Below, piece after piece: positions 1 to 9,860 of a stretch of 38,010 nucleotides of DNA (its first letter is position 1; each line of letters begins with the position of its first letter). The stretch spans positions 1,684,642 to 1,722,651 of the forward strand of contig BFEA01000111.1 in NCBI GenBank assembly GCA_003427395.1, written 5' to 3'. The position numbers and the translations under genes were made by a program. Below the pieces are notes generated by a model. It had not been told where the DNA came from. It saw nothing but the letters and a program-made list of their open reading frames with translations, and searched no databases. The stretch is from Chara braunii. Lineage: Eukaryota; Streptophyta; Charophyceae; Charales; Characeae.

Positions 1-92
<92 letters not shown>
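1..92. repeat. Poly-G run at the start of the window
   Basis: An unbroken run of 92 guanines opens the window. A shorter G run also sits directly after the assembly gap at 15157. G runs beside sequence ends and gaps suggest an assembly or sequencing artefact (no-signal calls, or reads stalling in a G tract), although a real homopolymer cannot be excluded. Confidence 0.95.
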
Positions 93-98
<6 letters not shown>

Positions 99-340
99 GG
101 AGTTGGGGGGAAAAAGGTGGCGAAGGGATTAAGAAAGAAAATAAAGATACACCTAGAGACCGAGCAGCGCACAGAGAGAGAAAGAGAGAGAGAGAGAGAG
201 AGCGGAAGCAAACAACGCACTGGGCTGGGGTGGGGCTGGACTGGGCTGGGCTGTTTCCAGTCGAGCTTTCTACCCCATCAACGGGCCTCGCTCCACTAAT
301 CACCGAATGCTCAAAATGAAAATGAATAATCCGCTAGAAC
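93..340. other. Non-coding spacer with a GA microsatellite
   Basis: Holds a (GA)n run at 173-202 with one AAA interruption, then mixed sequence. No gene is supported; the open frames here are short and follow the repeat. Confidence 0.6.
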
Positions 341-380
341 ATGGAAAGATACACCACCATCATAACTTGTCTTTTGTGCA
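311..380. repeat. Dispersed repeat, copy 1 (AGAACATGGAAAG family)
   Basis: Contains AGAACATGGAAAGATACACC followed by a T-rich stretch ending in CTTTTGTGC. Related copies occur at about 3371-3438, 3643-3715 and 4959-5002. In each, the AGAACATGRAAAG core is followed by an ACACA/CCAT segment and a TTTTGTGC-like end. The four copies are recognisable by eye but diverged, as expected of an old interspersed family. Copies 3 and 4 run straight into the left ends of the two decayed reverse transcriptase copies. Confidence 0.65.
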
Positions 381-488
381 TTGGTGAGTGGTGGAGCGAT
401 GCCCAACCTCTCCTCCCTCTTGCTTTCTTCTTCTCGCTTCCTAATTGCACTTCTCAAATTTGTACCTCTCAAGAACTTTCACAGATCT

Positions 489-664
489 GGGAAAAAAACA
501 AAAAAGGAAAAAAAAAGAAAAAAAAAGGAAAAAAAAAGGAAAAAAAAGGGAAAAAAAAGGGAAAAAAAAGGAAAAAAAAAGGAAGCTTCACAAATCTAAC
601 TCGAGGGCGTGGTCACACACTAGGATTTTTTGCTTTTCTTTTTTTTTTTTTTTGCTTTTTTTTC
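489..664. repeat. Purine tract followed by poly-T
   Basis: From 489 to 585 the + strand is almost pure A and G, in runs of A8-A9 separated by GG or GGG. A poly-T stretch with two interruptions follows at about 636-664. The lysine-rich frames across it are low-complexity translations, not genes. Confidence 0.9.
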
Positions 665-920
665 CTCCCTCCATCCGCTTCTCAACTAATCACTGCTCGC
701 TTTTCAACTCTTTTAATATTTCAGCTTATTATAAATTACTTCCATTTTTTCCAGGAAAAAAGAAAGACATTCTCGTAACTTCCTTGCTCTCGTCCTGAAC
801 TTTCTTTTCATTCTTATTTTTAATTCTTTTGTGTATTCTTTGGGCCATTTTCTCCTCCCTCCACCTCCTCATCCTGCTTTTCCCTTTCCTTCTCCCATCC
901 ACCCGTCTCCCAGAACTTCC

Positions 921-921
<1 letters not shown>

Positions 922-995
<74 letters not shown>
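922..995. repeat. (CT)n microsatellite
   Basis: About 37 uninterrupted CT dinucleotides. The surrounding 800-1100 is pyrimidine rich. Ser/Leu-repeat frames on one strand and Arg/Glu-repeat frames on the other come from this run. Confidence 0.95.
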
Positions 996-997
<2 letters not shown>

Positions 998-1226
998 GCG
1001 CTTCTTTGCTTCTGTTGTCGAGTCCTTCGCCCCCACTACCCTCCCTCCATTTCACTCTGCTTTTCCTTTTTCTTTCACACAGCTGCCGTTCTCCTAGCAC
1101 CTCACTCTTCAACCCTATAAGCCAAAAACAAGAAAACAATAAAGAGCGGGTGCCCATGCTTGGACACGTGTTGCCACACGGAGGGCAGTACAGGAGGATC
1201 AGAACAGTAGGATAGGGTGGATAGAG

Positions 1227-1422
1227 GGTTGGATAGAGGGGTTGGGAGGAGGCGGAGGGGGTGGAGAAGGTGGATGGAGAGGTTAGGAGTGGGAGGAGGA
1301 GGAGGAGGAGGAGGAGGGGTTGGGAGGAGGAGCTGAGGATAGAAACAAGCCAAGGGGCACGGGAACGAGAGGAGTGAACAGTGAGAGAAGTATTAGGGAG
1401 GGGGGCTAGAGGAAGGACGAAA

Positions 1423-1456
<34 letters not shown>

Positions 1457-1530
1457 GGAGCAGGAGAACCAGGACAGGAAAGAGGACCAAGAGGAGGAGG
1501 AGGAGGAGGAGGAGGACGTTCGTGGACTTT
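1227..1530. repeat. (GGA)n-rich purine region
   Basis: Imperfect GGA/GAA trinucleotide repeats cover about 300 bp, with the cleanest runs at 1292-1330 and 1426-1515. A single purine-rich strand of this length could form triplex DNA, but that is not shown. The Pro/Leu-rich minus-strand frames are repeat shadows. Confidence 0.85.
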
Positions 1531-1914
1531 CGAGGACTGTGAAAATGTACCACGCCATAAAAGACAGTCATGGCGAAGGAAAACTGCCATTTACTACCAA
1601 ACTAATTAAAAAAAAAAAAAAAAGATCGTCCACGATTGGTGACGCACGCACGAAAAACCGAAGAGGTGGTGGAAGCGAAATTTTAAAAATAGGGGGGAGA
1701 AAAAAAAACTGTGCAGGTCCTGCAGGAAGAGCGGCAATCAAGGGCACCAACAACCCAAAAAAAAAACGAAAAAACATAGGAACAAAACTGAGAAAGGCAG
1801 GCCGCTCGAAATACAAGTACATTGTGAAAAACGTTGTGTTGATGTGTCTCTGCCATAAATAAAAAAAAAAAAGAAAAAAAAGATGTGTCTCTGCCATCGA
1901 TATCATCACCCACT

Positions 1915-1947
<33 letters not shown>

Positions 1948-2034
1948 AATCATCAACACCTACATCCTCTGATCCTCTCAGTGATATCCATGCGAGCGAG
2001 TGAAACTCTGTCCATATAGCAGACAACCCCCAGC
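1531..2034. other. Spacer with homopolymers
   Basis: Holds poly-A at 1608-1623, A-rich patches at 1758-1885, poly-C at 1919-1937 immediately followed by poly-A to 1949, and a short duplication of the phrase GATGTGTCTCTGCCAT at about 1840 and 1883. No gene is supported. Confidence 0.7.
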
Positions 2035-2460
2035 AAGATAGACTGCCACGTGGCATAAGAAGCGTGACGTGACACGAAGATATGACGTGGAAGGAGTGAC
2101 GTGGCACAGATCGACGAGTAGCAGGCGACCCCAGCAAGATAAACTGACACGTGGCATGAGACACAAAAAGATAGGAAGCACTGACATGGCACAGATCGAC
2201 GGGAGAACGAGCGACGTGGCGCAGATCGACCGGAGAGCGAGTGACGTGGCACCTGCCACAGATCGACGGGAGACCGAGTGACGTGGCACCTCCCACAAAG
2301 AGCGAGAAGTGGGACACGAAGATATGACGTGGAAGGAGTGACGTGGCACAGATCGACGGGAGAACGATTGACGTGGCACAGATCGACGGGAGAACGAGTG
2401 ACGTGGCACAGACCGAAGGGAGAACGAGTGACGTGGCAAAAAAAAGAAATGGGACGAAGA
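2035..2460. repeat. 30-bp minisatellite with ACGTGGC cores
   Basis: Units of about 30 bp begin ACGTGGCACAGATCGACGGG and end in GAGAACGAGTG. ACGTGGC (or ACATGGC) cores start at 2184, 2214, 2244, 2281, 2341, 2371, 2401 and 2431. Spacing is exactly 30 bp except around 2281, where sequence is inserted. Diverged units extend left to about 2050. Most cores read TGACGTGGC, which matches the ACGT core recognised by plant bZIP factors (C-box/G-box hybrids). The open frames on both strands simply follow the multiple-of-three period. Confidence 0.85.
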
Positions 2461-2520
2461 TAGGGTCCACGTGGACGCACAGGTGACCCGCGAGAGGATC
2501 GCCCGCCGGCCAACGCTACC

Positions 2521-2640
2521 GTCAGATCAAATCAAATCAAATCAAATCACCATCAAATCACCATCAAATCAAATCAAATCAAATCAGAGCAAAGCAAAGC
2601 AAAGCAAAGCAAAGCAAAGCAAAACAATTTACTGACGTGG
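2521..2640. repeat. Pentanucleotide array TCAAA changing to GCAAA
   Basis: The array begins as (ATCAA)n, with two CACC interruptions, and from about 2586 becomes (GCAAA)n. The step change of one base across all later units suggests expansion of a mutated unit. Confidence 0.9.
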
Positions 2641-2741
2641 GAAAAAAAGAGAAACAGGGCGGCGAAGGTGGGGAAGACGTGGACGGACAGATGACCGGTA
2701 CGAGGATCGCCGCCTAACGGTACCGTCGAATCAATCACAGT

Positions 2742-2815
2742 CATCTAGTCAAATCAATTCAAACCAAATCAAACCAAATCAAACCAAATCAAAGCAAATC
2801 AAAGCAAATTAATCA
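2742..2815. repeat. Second TCAAA/CCAAA pentanucleotide array
   Basis: An imperfect continuation of the same pentanucleotide family, with units of TCAAA, CCAAA and GCAAA. It lies about 100 bp after the first array. Both arrays follow a GAGGATCGCC-containing phrase (2496 and 2702), so a larger segment was probably duplicated. Confidence 0.8.
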
Positions 2816-2845
2816 ATCACTGCTGAACGAATTGGCTTTGTTTGC

Positions 2846-2985
2846 GCTCACCGGTTCAAAGATCAGGGGTTCGAAGACGACTGAATCTATAACGGTCATC
2901 TGTGCGTCCACGTGGTCATCTGTGCGTCCACGTGGTCATCTGTGCGTCCACCGGTTCGAAGACGACTGAATCTATAACGGTCAGC
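2846..2985. repeat. Three 20-bp repeats inside a duplicated flank
   Basis: GTCATCTGTGCGTCCACGTG occurs at 2895 and 2915, and a third time from 2935 with a changed end. On both sides lies the phrase CGAAGACGACTGAATC...TAACGGTCA (2872-2897 and 2957-2983). The layout is a tandem triplication nested in a direct repeat. The CACGTG palindromes are G-box-like. Confidence 0.8.
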
Positions 2986-3112
2986 AGTAAATCAATCAAA
3001 GTCAATCAATCAGTCATCAGCCAAAATTAGCTCGTCGCGCATGTAGCACCGCCATGGCTACGATAGTCGCAGGCGCCCAAGAAGCTGGCCGACGAGCTTT
3101 CGTTTGCGATTA

Positions 3113-3161
3113 CTATAAATATAAATATAAATGAAATGAAATGAAATGAAACGAAATAAAT
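3113..3161. repeat. TAAATA / TGAAA short tandem repeat
   Basis: (ATAAAT)n passes into (GAAAT)n, five bases per unit. It lies directly upstream of the SINE candidate. Confidence 0.85.
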
Positions 3162-3207
3162 GGCAAATTTATTTGAGGCCAGAGTAATGTAGTCGCGGCA
3201 GGAGCCA

Positions 3208-3367
3208 GCCCGTGTGGCTGAAAGTTGTTCTACAGACAGGAATGTCGACAATCATCAGGGGCTGAGTTCGAATCCTGCCGTCGCATCGCATCCTATCGGA
3301 CCAGATCGGATAAGCGAGAGGGCCTCGACAACAACAAAAGAAACAACAACAACAAAAAAAAAAAAAA
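3208..3367 (+). mobile_element. SINE candidate with tRNA-like head and CAA/A tail
   Basis: The box A-like phrase TGGCTGAAAGTTG starts at 3215. A box B-like phrase GAGTTCGAATCC starts at 3264, giving a 49-bp spacing compatible with an internal RNA polymerase III promoter. The segment ends in ACAACAACAAAAGAAACAAC-type sequence and a run of A (3327-3367), as many tRNA-derived SINEs do. I see no clear target-site duplication, and box A departs from the consensus. It is a candidate only; a chance tRNA-like match next to an A-rich tract is the alternative. Confidence 0.4.
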
Positions 3368-3769
3368 GTGCAAAACGAGAGTGAATCTTCAGGTAGAACA
3401 TGGAAAGATACACATCCATGATTTTTGTTTTTTGTGCATGTCGAGAGGGCCTTTGTCGAGTTACACAGCGGATCGGATCGGATCGGATCGGACAGGGGTT
3501 TGATTCCACTAAACGGAGTTAACCATTTTGGACCGTTGATTTCACAGATCAACGCCCAGAGACGCTTCTTCCCGGCAGATGGAATCGTGCCCCAAGGGCT
3601 GAGTCACATCGCACTTGGGGCCTCCCTCCACTACTGGCCAAATGAGCAAAATGAGAATGAATCTTCCGTTAGAACATGGAAAGACACACAGCCATATTTT
3701 TTGACTTTTGTGCTTTTTTTTTTTCTTTTTTCTTTTTTTTTGGAGGGGGAAAAAGCAAGGAATTATACT
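3368..3769. repeat. Dispersed repeat copies 2 and 3 with (GGATC)n
   Basis: Copy 2 of the AGAACATGGAAAG family lies at 3371-3438 and copy 3 at 3643-3715. Between them is a (GGATC)n run at 3470-3493, followed by GGTTTGATTCC (3496-3506), which resembles a polymerase III box B. Copy 3 ends in poly-T (3713-3740) and joins the first decayed reverse transcriptase copy. Confidence 0.6.
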
Positions 3770-4945
3770 GTACCGACCCAGATAAAATAGGAAAAGAGTA
3801 GTGCACTGATGATGCCTGATTGCAAGGAGGCGAGTCCGCGAGCGGAGTCAAGGGAAGTGCGCTGGAAGGGAGGGCACAGAGGGTTCACAAACTGTGTTGG
3901 CAGGTCAGGCAATACAAACTGTGTTGGCAGGTCAGGCTCCTGTGACTTATACAGTGACCGGCCAAGGCAGTGGGACCGCGAGAAGTGGCGACGCAGTCCA
4001 ACCTGGGTAAGTGTCACATCTCGTTGTACCAAAAAACCGTTGATTATGGGCTGGTTGCTGGCAGTCGTGGATGTTTGTAGCACGTGAAGTCCGATGAAAA
4101 TGAAATGAAGGACGGTCGTGGATAGATGGGATTGATGGTTGTGGATGGATTGAAAAGAGTTCCAATGAGTACCAGTCTTGGTTCCGGTAGTTGAAGTGGA
4201 TGATCCAACTGCAGAGGTGCTGTTGAAGTGGCTGAGGCCGCCGGGTTAGGGTCCAACCAGTTCGTTTGAAACAATCATAGTACTACATTGTACCGATTCA
4301 GGTAAAATAGGACAAGAATACTCCGCTGATGATGCCTGATCGCAAGGAGGCGAGTCGAGGAGATGCGCCGTAGGCCCGCACACCTCCTAAACCTCCCAAC
4401 TCCCTCCAATGTCCCTCACGTGACGTCGTCGTCTTGCAAGGAAAGATAGAACGAGCGCGTGAGCGATGGTAGCTGGAGGCAAAAGCGGGCTACTCCTGAG
4501 GTCGAAGGAAAAAATCTAACAAATTGATGAGATGCCGAAGCAGAGAGTTTTGAAGTGGTAGGTGACACCTTCCCAATTGAACGCAAGGTAAGGACGGAAT
4601 TCAGGGTAGATAGGAACATGGTAGTAACCGTTTTTTATATCGAAGCAAGTAAGGAAGTCTTGCGATGGTTGCCCAGAAAGAGATTAAACAAGATCATCAA
4701 TTGATTCATAGTGGAAGTCGGGGAAGGTGACAAAAAGATTGGCAAAGCGTACATCCAAAATGAAGCGTGTTTTGGAGGATTTTTCTGTAGCAAAAAAATA
4801 TTTCGATGACACCATAGTTGAAAAGTTGTGTAGTTGTGGATGAGATGAAGTCGAAATCGTGTCATAAAAAATTATGATTGGGGATGGTGAGATGGGGTGG
4901 TCTTAGAAAGGTAAGAGCACGCCTAAATTGACCCGCAGGAAGTAC
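3770..4945 (-). pseudogene. Decayed reverse transcriptase, DIRS-like, copy A
   Basis: Read on the minus strand, this matches copy B (5036-6175) along most of its length. Recognisable pieces in order are a damaged N-terminal palm region (about 4945-4640), then SLQDDD at the place of the catalytic [YF]-x-D-D motif (about 4430-4445). A region follows where a W...W.SLELFSI..SIP pattern resembles the stretch after the active site in DIRS/Ngaro reverse transcriptases (about 4120-4230). Last comes VGLRRHFSRSHCLGRSLYKS, like the ...S...ALG...LY segment before RNase H (about 3950-4020). Frameshifts and stops are frequent, and compared with B about 23-35 bp are missing near 4795. Nothing here could make a protein. 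The RT assignment is fairly secure; DIRS-type is my best reading. Confidence 0.55.
3771..3850. repeat. 75-bp repeat S, first of four copies
   Basis: A ~75-bp block reading GATAAAATAGGAAAAGAGTA, then TGATGATGCCTGATTGCAAG and GAGGCGAGTC, occurs four times: about 3771-3850, 4287-4360, 5037-5115 and 5508-5580. Each decayed reverse transcriptase copy carries it twice, about 470-520 bp apart, so it was duplicated inside the element before the element itself was duplicated. Confidence 0.75.
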
Positions 4946-5035
4946 GCTTTTTACCCATTAGAACATGAAAGACACACCACCATATCTTTTATCTTCTGTA
5001 CGTTTTTCTTTTTTTTTTTGAAAAAGCAAGGAATA

Positions 5036-6175
5036 ATATTGTACCAATCCAGATAAAATAGAAAAAGAGTAGTTCATTGATGATGCCTGACCGCAGGGAG
5101 GCGAGTCGGTGAGCCGAGTCGAGCGACGTGCGCTGGAAGGGACGGCACAGAGGTTTTGCAGACTGTGTTGGTCGGTCAGGCTCCTATGACTTATACAGTG
5201 ACCGACCGAGGCAGTGGGACCACGAGAAGTGGCGACGCAGTCCTCCAACCTGGGTAAGTGTCACATCTCGTTGTATCAAAAAAACATTGATTATGGGTTG
5301 GTTTCTGGCAGTCCGATGAAAATGAAATGAAGGATGACCGTGAATAGATGGGATCGATGGTTGTGGATGGATTGAAAAAAATTCCAATGAGTCCGGGTTT
5401 TGGTTCCGATTGTTGAAGATGATCCAACCGCAGAGGTTTCGTTGAAGTGGCTGAAATCATCGGGTTAGGGTCCATCCAGTTTGTTTGAAACAGTCACAGT
5501 ACTACATTATATTGATTCAGATAAAATAGGAAAATAATACTCCGCTGATGATGCCTGATTGCAAGGAGATGAGTCGAGGAGATGGGTCACAGGCCCACAC
5601 ACCTCCTAAGCCTCCTAACTCTTTCCAACGTCCTGCAAGTGACGTCGTCATCTTGCAAGGAATGGTGAAACGAGGGCGTAACCGCTGGTATCTGGAGACA
5701 TAAGCGGGCAACGCCAGAGGTCGAAGGAAAAAATCCAACAAATTGATGAGATACCGAAGCAGAGAGTTTTTAAGGCAAGGTAAGGACGGGATTCATGGTA
5801 GATGGGAATATGGTAGTAATCGTTGTTCATATCAAAGCAAGTAAGGAGGTTTTGGGATGGTTGCCCATAAAAAGATTAAACGAGATCATCAATTGATTCA
5901 AAGTGGAACCCGGGGAAGGTGACAAAAATATTGGGAAAGCGTACATCCAAAATGAAGAGTGTTTTGGAAGAGTTTTTTGTAGCAAAAACAGGGTTGATCA
6001 CAATTGGAATATGAGATATTTCGATGACACCATAGTTGAGAAGTTGTGTAAGTGCGGATAAGATGAAGTTGAAATGGTGTCGTAAGAGATTATGATTGGG
6101 CATGGTGGGATGGGGTGGTTTTAGAAAGGTAAGGGGACGCTTAAATTGACCCGCATGAAGTACGCTTTTTACCAT
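5036..6175 (-). pseudogene. Decayed reverse transcriptase, DIRS-like, copy B
   Basis: This is the better preserved copy. The N-terminal frame (6175 down to 5876, 99 aa) reads NHNLLRHHFNFILSALTQLL, then PIVINPVF, then LFILDVRFPNIF. That matches the pattern N-x-S..H..F...AI..LL..G.I, VNPL, (R)LILDLR.VN of DIRS-like reverse transcriptases. It continues as FESIDDLV and, after a frameshift, DMNNDYYHIPIYHESRPYL (about 5780-5835), which fits motif A (D..S.Y..I.I....R.YL). FLQDDD follows near 5645 at the place of the catalytic Asp pair, and then GGLRRHFSWSHCLGRSLYKS near 5190-5250. At least three frame changes separate these pieces. The whole is homologous to copy A. A related RT class cannot be excluded without a profile search. 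Confidence 0.6.
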
Positions 6176-6459
6176 TCATCTAACTTCAATCATTTTGGAA
6201 GATGGTATATGGTTGGTGCCCTTGAATTGAAGTCGGACATCGTGTTTCATTCATTACAAGAAAGGGTGGGAAAAACGGCAATGAAAGAAAGAGAGGAGAT
6301 GAGACCAGTTAGAGGTATGGTTGGAAGGAGAGGTTACGATGAAATTGTTGTGGTGTCGTAGCCAAGAAACGGGTTCTTGGAGGGCGAAGGTTGTCAAACG
6401 CTAGTTAGAAGGTGATGAAGGTGATGAGAGTTTGAGAGAAATGAGGGGATGGAGGGGAT
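6176..6459. other. Upstream remnant of the DIRS-like element
   Basis: Continues from the amino end of RT copy B with no counterpart next to copy A. No intact frame. Diverged element sequence is the likeliest content. Confidence 0.3.
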
Positions 6460-6705
6460 TTGAAAAGGTTAGAGTTCATTCTATGGGATGGTTGGAAGTG
6501 CTCATGGTGTGCTTGCTATCAGTGTCAGAGCGAACCTTCTTTGTTGTACGATAGTAATCATAGCCTCGGTCCTTATCATGTTCGTAGTGCCCTTTGGAAG
6601 ATGATTAAGAAAAGCGGCGTTGATCTTTCACTTTATCCTCTTCGTCCTTCTTGCGATATGATGAAGGTTCCCACTCGAGGATGTTCAGTCTCAAATCACA
6701 TATAA
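6460..6705 (+). pseudogene. Possible tyrosine recombinase C-terminal scrap
   Basis: An 81-aa frame contains VRSALWKMIKKSGVDLSLYP followed by LRPSCD and RGCSVSNHI. The spacing recalls the C-terminal part of DIRS/Crypton tyrosine recombinases, where a helix ending in G.D.S.Y.LHS.R is followed by A...GVSD..I. The expected His and Arg of the H-x-x-R box are not in place (LRPSC instead), so it would be inactive. It lies beside the DIRS-like reverse transcriptase but on the opposite strand. The match is weak and based on pattern only. Confidence 0.25.
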
Positions 6706-6725
6706 AGTTGATAATTGCTAAGCCC

Positions 6726-7413
6726 CTATGACGCATATGACGTGGACTTATTCACAGTTCGTGGGTGATAATTTGGATATGTCAGACGTCGACCCTGACT
6801 TACCTGGCAGCATCTCACTTGACAATCCTCATGCAGTAATCGAATTCCGACTTGAAGATTGGTAGGGCTTGGTCCATTCTCTCTCACATTAAGTGTCTGC
6901 TTCATATCCCGTGAAACTCTCTGGTCAAGGTCGTCCTTTGCAACTGAACCAACCCTGGCGCGGAAGTCGACAACCCTTGATTTCCCACTCGAATAGTACT
7001 GATAATTCATATTGACTTTGTGGAAGCGGACGACAATCTCAATTTGGGCGTAATAGCAAGGTGAAACGAACATGCTCTTCCATGTTGAAAGCTCGCCGTG
7101 GACAGGAGAGGATCTTGGCTTTATTTTGCCCAAGATGGCATCGAGTTACGTTTGAACGTTCTGATAGAGTTGGTGCAGGGCCTCGTTCTCTTCTTCCCTC
7201 TTGAGCAACACCCTTTGAAAGAGTTTGTTGTCCCTCTTGTTCTCTTCGGTCTTCAACTTGAGTTGTTTCTTTAGTTTTTCAAAAACTTCGATGGTTACCC
7301 GTGAATTGAGATGGGAGGAGGAACAGGAAGGTTCAATGAACGTTGGGGGTTTTGGGGTGTGGTTCGGAAGTGGCGAGGTGAGGAAGGTGGTGGTGGTGGT
7401 TGGGAGGTTGGTA
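6726..7413 (-). pseudogene. Broken ORF with proline-rich and coiled-coil parts
   Basis: The minus-strand frame is open from about 7413 to 6726 apart from one TAA near 7148. It starts with a Thr/Pro-rich stretch, then has a strongly charged heptad-like segment (KLKKQLKLKTEENK, KREEENEAL; about 7155-7280), which is a likely coiled coil. The 135-residue part after the stop is Cys- and Arg-containing and I do not recognise it. There is no ATG at the TTG where the downstream part first opens. A gag-like protein of the neighbouring retroelement would fit the position and composition but is unproven. Confidence 0.35.
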
Positions 7414-8325
7414 GTTCATGTGTTTTCGTTTTGATTGCATGCACGTGAATCTTATGGGTTTAATTATCCTTGGTTTGAATACTGAAAATGAGTTCGTTTA
7501 GATTATAAGATTGAGGGTTGACACAGTTAATGATTTTGACGTTGATGTAGACAGGGGGGAGGACAGGTGGTACAACAAAATCTTCGGCTCTAGTCACGGA
7601 TTGGGGCCCAGAGGCCGAGATAAGGGTGTGAAGCCATTGGTCCATCTATAGGAGGAAGAAGACAGTTTGACTTAGCTAAGCAAGTTTAGCAATATGGAGG
7701 TAGTTACGCATAAGACTAAATGAATCTGATTTACTTCTTCCCTTCTTAAATGAGTAGTTTACCAGAGCATTCACAAAATTGTTGATGTTGATCATTATAA
7801 TAATATGAGGTATGAAGAGTAAGGATAGGAAGGAGACTGCTTTGTAAGAAGGAAAAAATTACTTTTAATACTTATGGTTTTAGTATTTTTGGTGACTTGG
7901 TGCTCCTTTGTAGTGCGGAACAATTTTTTTATTTTATTTTTTTAACATGCAAAGTTTCAGGGTAAGCTACATTGAAGCTTAAGATATAATAAGAGTGAAA
8001 GGGCTCAATAGGTAAGAAAAATTATTGTCAAGGGAATGAATGCTTAAACCACCAATACCTCGCTCAACTATCGGCCGCGGACCTTCCCGTATACGCGCCG
8101 CAACCTTAGGGGGGTCGGCCAAGGGAAGGCCTGATCGTAGTGCGAAGGCCGGGCCCTGGTTCTGTAGGGACGACACTACTACAGATAAACAAAAAAAGAA
8201 AGAAGGAAAAAAAAAAAAGAAATACACAAACGAAAAAAAAAATGAAATACACAGAAGGAAAGTCGCGTGCGAGAGAGAGAGAGAGTTCAACGCGACCCTC
8301 CGTGCAGGTCGCCGCCCCTCCCTCC
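7414..8325. other. Non-coding stretch
   Basis: AT-rich to about 8000, with no repeat I can name. Then comes a more GC-rich patch (8040-8180), an A-rich tract (8190-8250) and a short (GA)n at 8272-8285. No gene is supported. Confidence 0.4.
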
Positions 8326-8336
8326 CTCTCTCTCTT

Positions 8337-8393
<57 letters not shown>
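8326..8393. repeat. (CT)n microsatellite
   Basis: Long CT dinucleotide run after a CCCTCC-rich lead-in. It produces overlapping Ser/Leu and Arg/Glu frames that are not genes. Confidence 0.95.
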
Positions 8394-8395
<2 letters not shown>

Positions 8396-9860
8396 TCAAA
8401 AAACGAAACGAAAATGCATCTTCCCGCTGTCGGGCGGCTGCCTACCAGCCGATGTTTTTTTCTTTTCTTTGAAATGAAAAACATATTTTTTTTCCTTTGC
8501 TGTTTTTTGCTTGGTTTTGACGTATGTATGCATGTTGGTATGATGTTTGTAGATGTCCTCAGGCTTCCGGGCCTTCATACTAACCCTTCGATCGGCCGGA
8601 GTGACGGTCCGAATCTTGGTCGCAAGCGGGCTCGGGCGGATCATAAAAGATCGAAGTTTCGGCGTCCAAATCTGAAAATACGGGACGCGCGATGTGCATC
8701 AGCATGGACCTTGATCAGGTCAAAACGGGCGGCCGATGAAGGTCCGAGGCATCAGTTACGAATGACCGCCGGACCACTACGAATGTACGTAGCAAGGTCT
8801 ACTAGGATGGTTTGCGGCACCGGGAGATTGGGTGAAACGCAGCGACGCCCGACGGGATTCTGATACTGCAACCGCCTCGTGGGGAGGGGAGGGGCGCCTA
8901 CAACAAAGCGCAGGAACGACCACATGGCGGTTCTGGGAACTGGCTGCGAGTTTGGGGAGGAGCTGGTGCTCGCGCCAGGGGAAGGTAGGCTCGAGCGGGT
9001 CCTGAAGATCGAAGTCCTCCATGCTCGAGGCAGCGAATCGAGGATCGGCGGGAAGCATCAGAGAGGGCCTTACGCCTACCAAACAAGGCAGGTACCGAGG
9101 AAGACACCGGGCTCCAGCTATGGGTGGCTGCCGGCCTGATACCGTTGTGGGTTGCGGTTTTGGTTACGCCTGGCCTTCGCTAGCATTATACGCAGTAAGC
9201 TTGGGGCGGGCATCGGACCAGGGCACCTGAGGCGGACGGAGGGCGGCGGACCGGAAGGGAGGTCCTCCCTTTGACGACTACTCGCGCCGATGGGTTGGGG
9301 TCGATGAGACGGGAGCCTCTTCAAAGCCACGACCAGCACCCAAATGTTGAGATGTACCGCCTGCTTCCATAGGGTAGGGCGTCTGGGAGGAGGAGAGGAG
9401 GCGCCCTCCGTCCGCTTAACGCAGGTGGAAATCGGCCCTGCTATGGAAGGAGAAGGGGTAAACTACTCATTAGCAAACATCAACTGTCAAGGGAAGATTG
9501 TTGTAAGAGGTATTATTGTTGTGATCTAGGGTTGTAAGGAAGGTCAACGACAAGCATTTTGACTTTAGTTTGACCAAGCTATTGTTGTTTTGTTGGTCAC
9601 CATTGTGGGGCCCTCAGGCGCACGAAGATTACAAGACCCTCTCCTGCGAGTTGAGTTTGTCCCTCTCTTGTATCTCGAGCGTCTTAAACCCCTTATCTTC
9701 TGTCCGTCTTACACCAAGTCTAATCCAGGTTACGAGAGGAAGGCGGCAGGCGGGATGACAACCAGTAGGACTGCAATAAAATTATATGTGGAGTTTGCCC
9801 ACCTATTGCGAGAGCTCTGCCGGAACTCGGGAGGAGTTATGGAGGCAGGGCACTAGGAGG
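8394..9860. other. GC-rich region without a recognised gene
   Basis: About 8560-9440 is clearly richer in G+C and CpG than its flanks. Frames of 60-100 codons overlap on both strands (for example 8777-9082 minus, 101 codons), and none shows a known motif or stands out from its competitors. It may be a fragment of another element or a diverged gene body. I cannot name it. Confidence 0.4.

Noticed and set aside
341-1590. Lys-rich, Ser/Leu-rich and Pro-rich open frames
   Set aside because: They are direct translations of purine, CT and GGA repeats and overlap on both strands.
2069-2513. Repeat proteins encoded by the 30-bp minisatellite
   Set aside because: A period divisible by three leaves several frames open on both strands; no start context or non-repeat domain.
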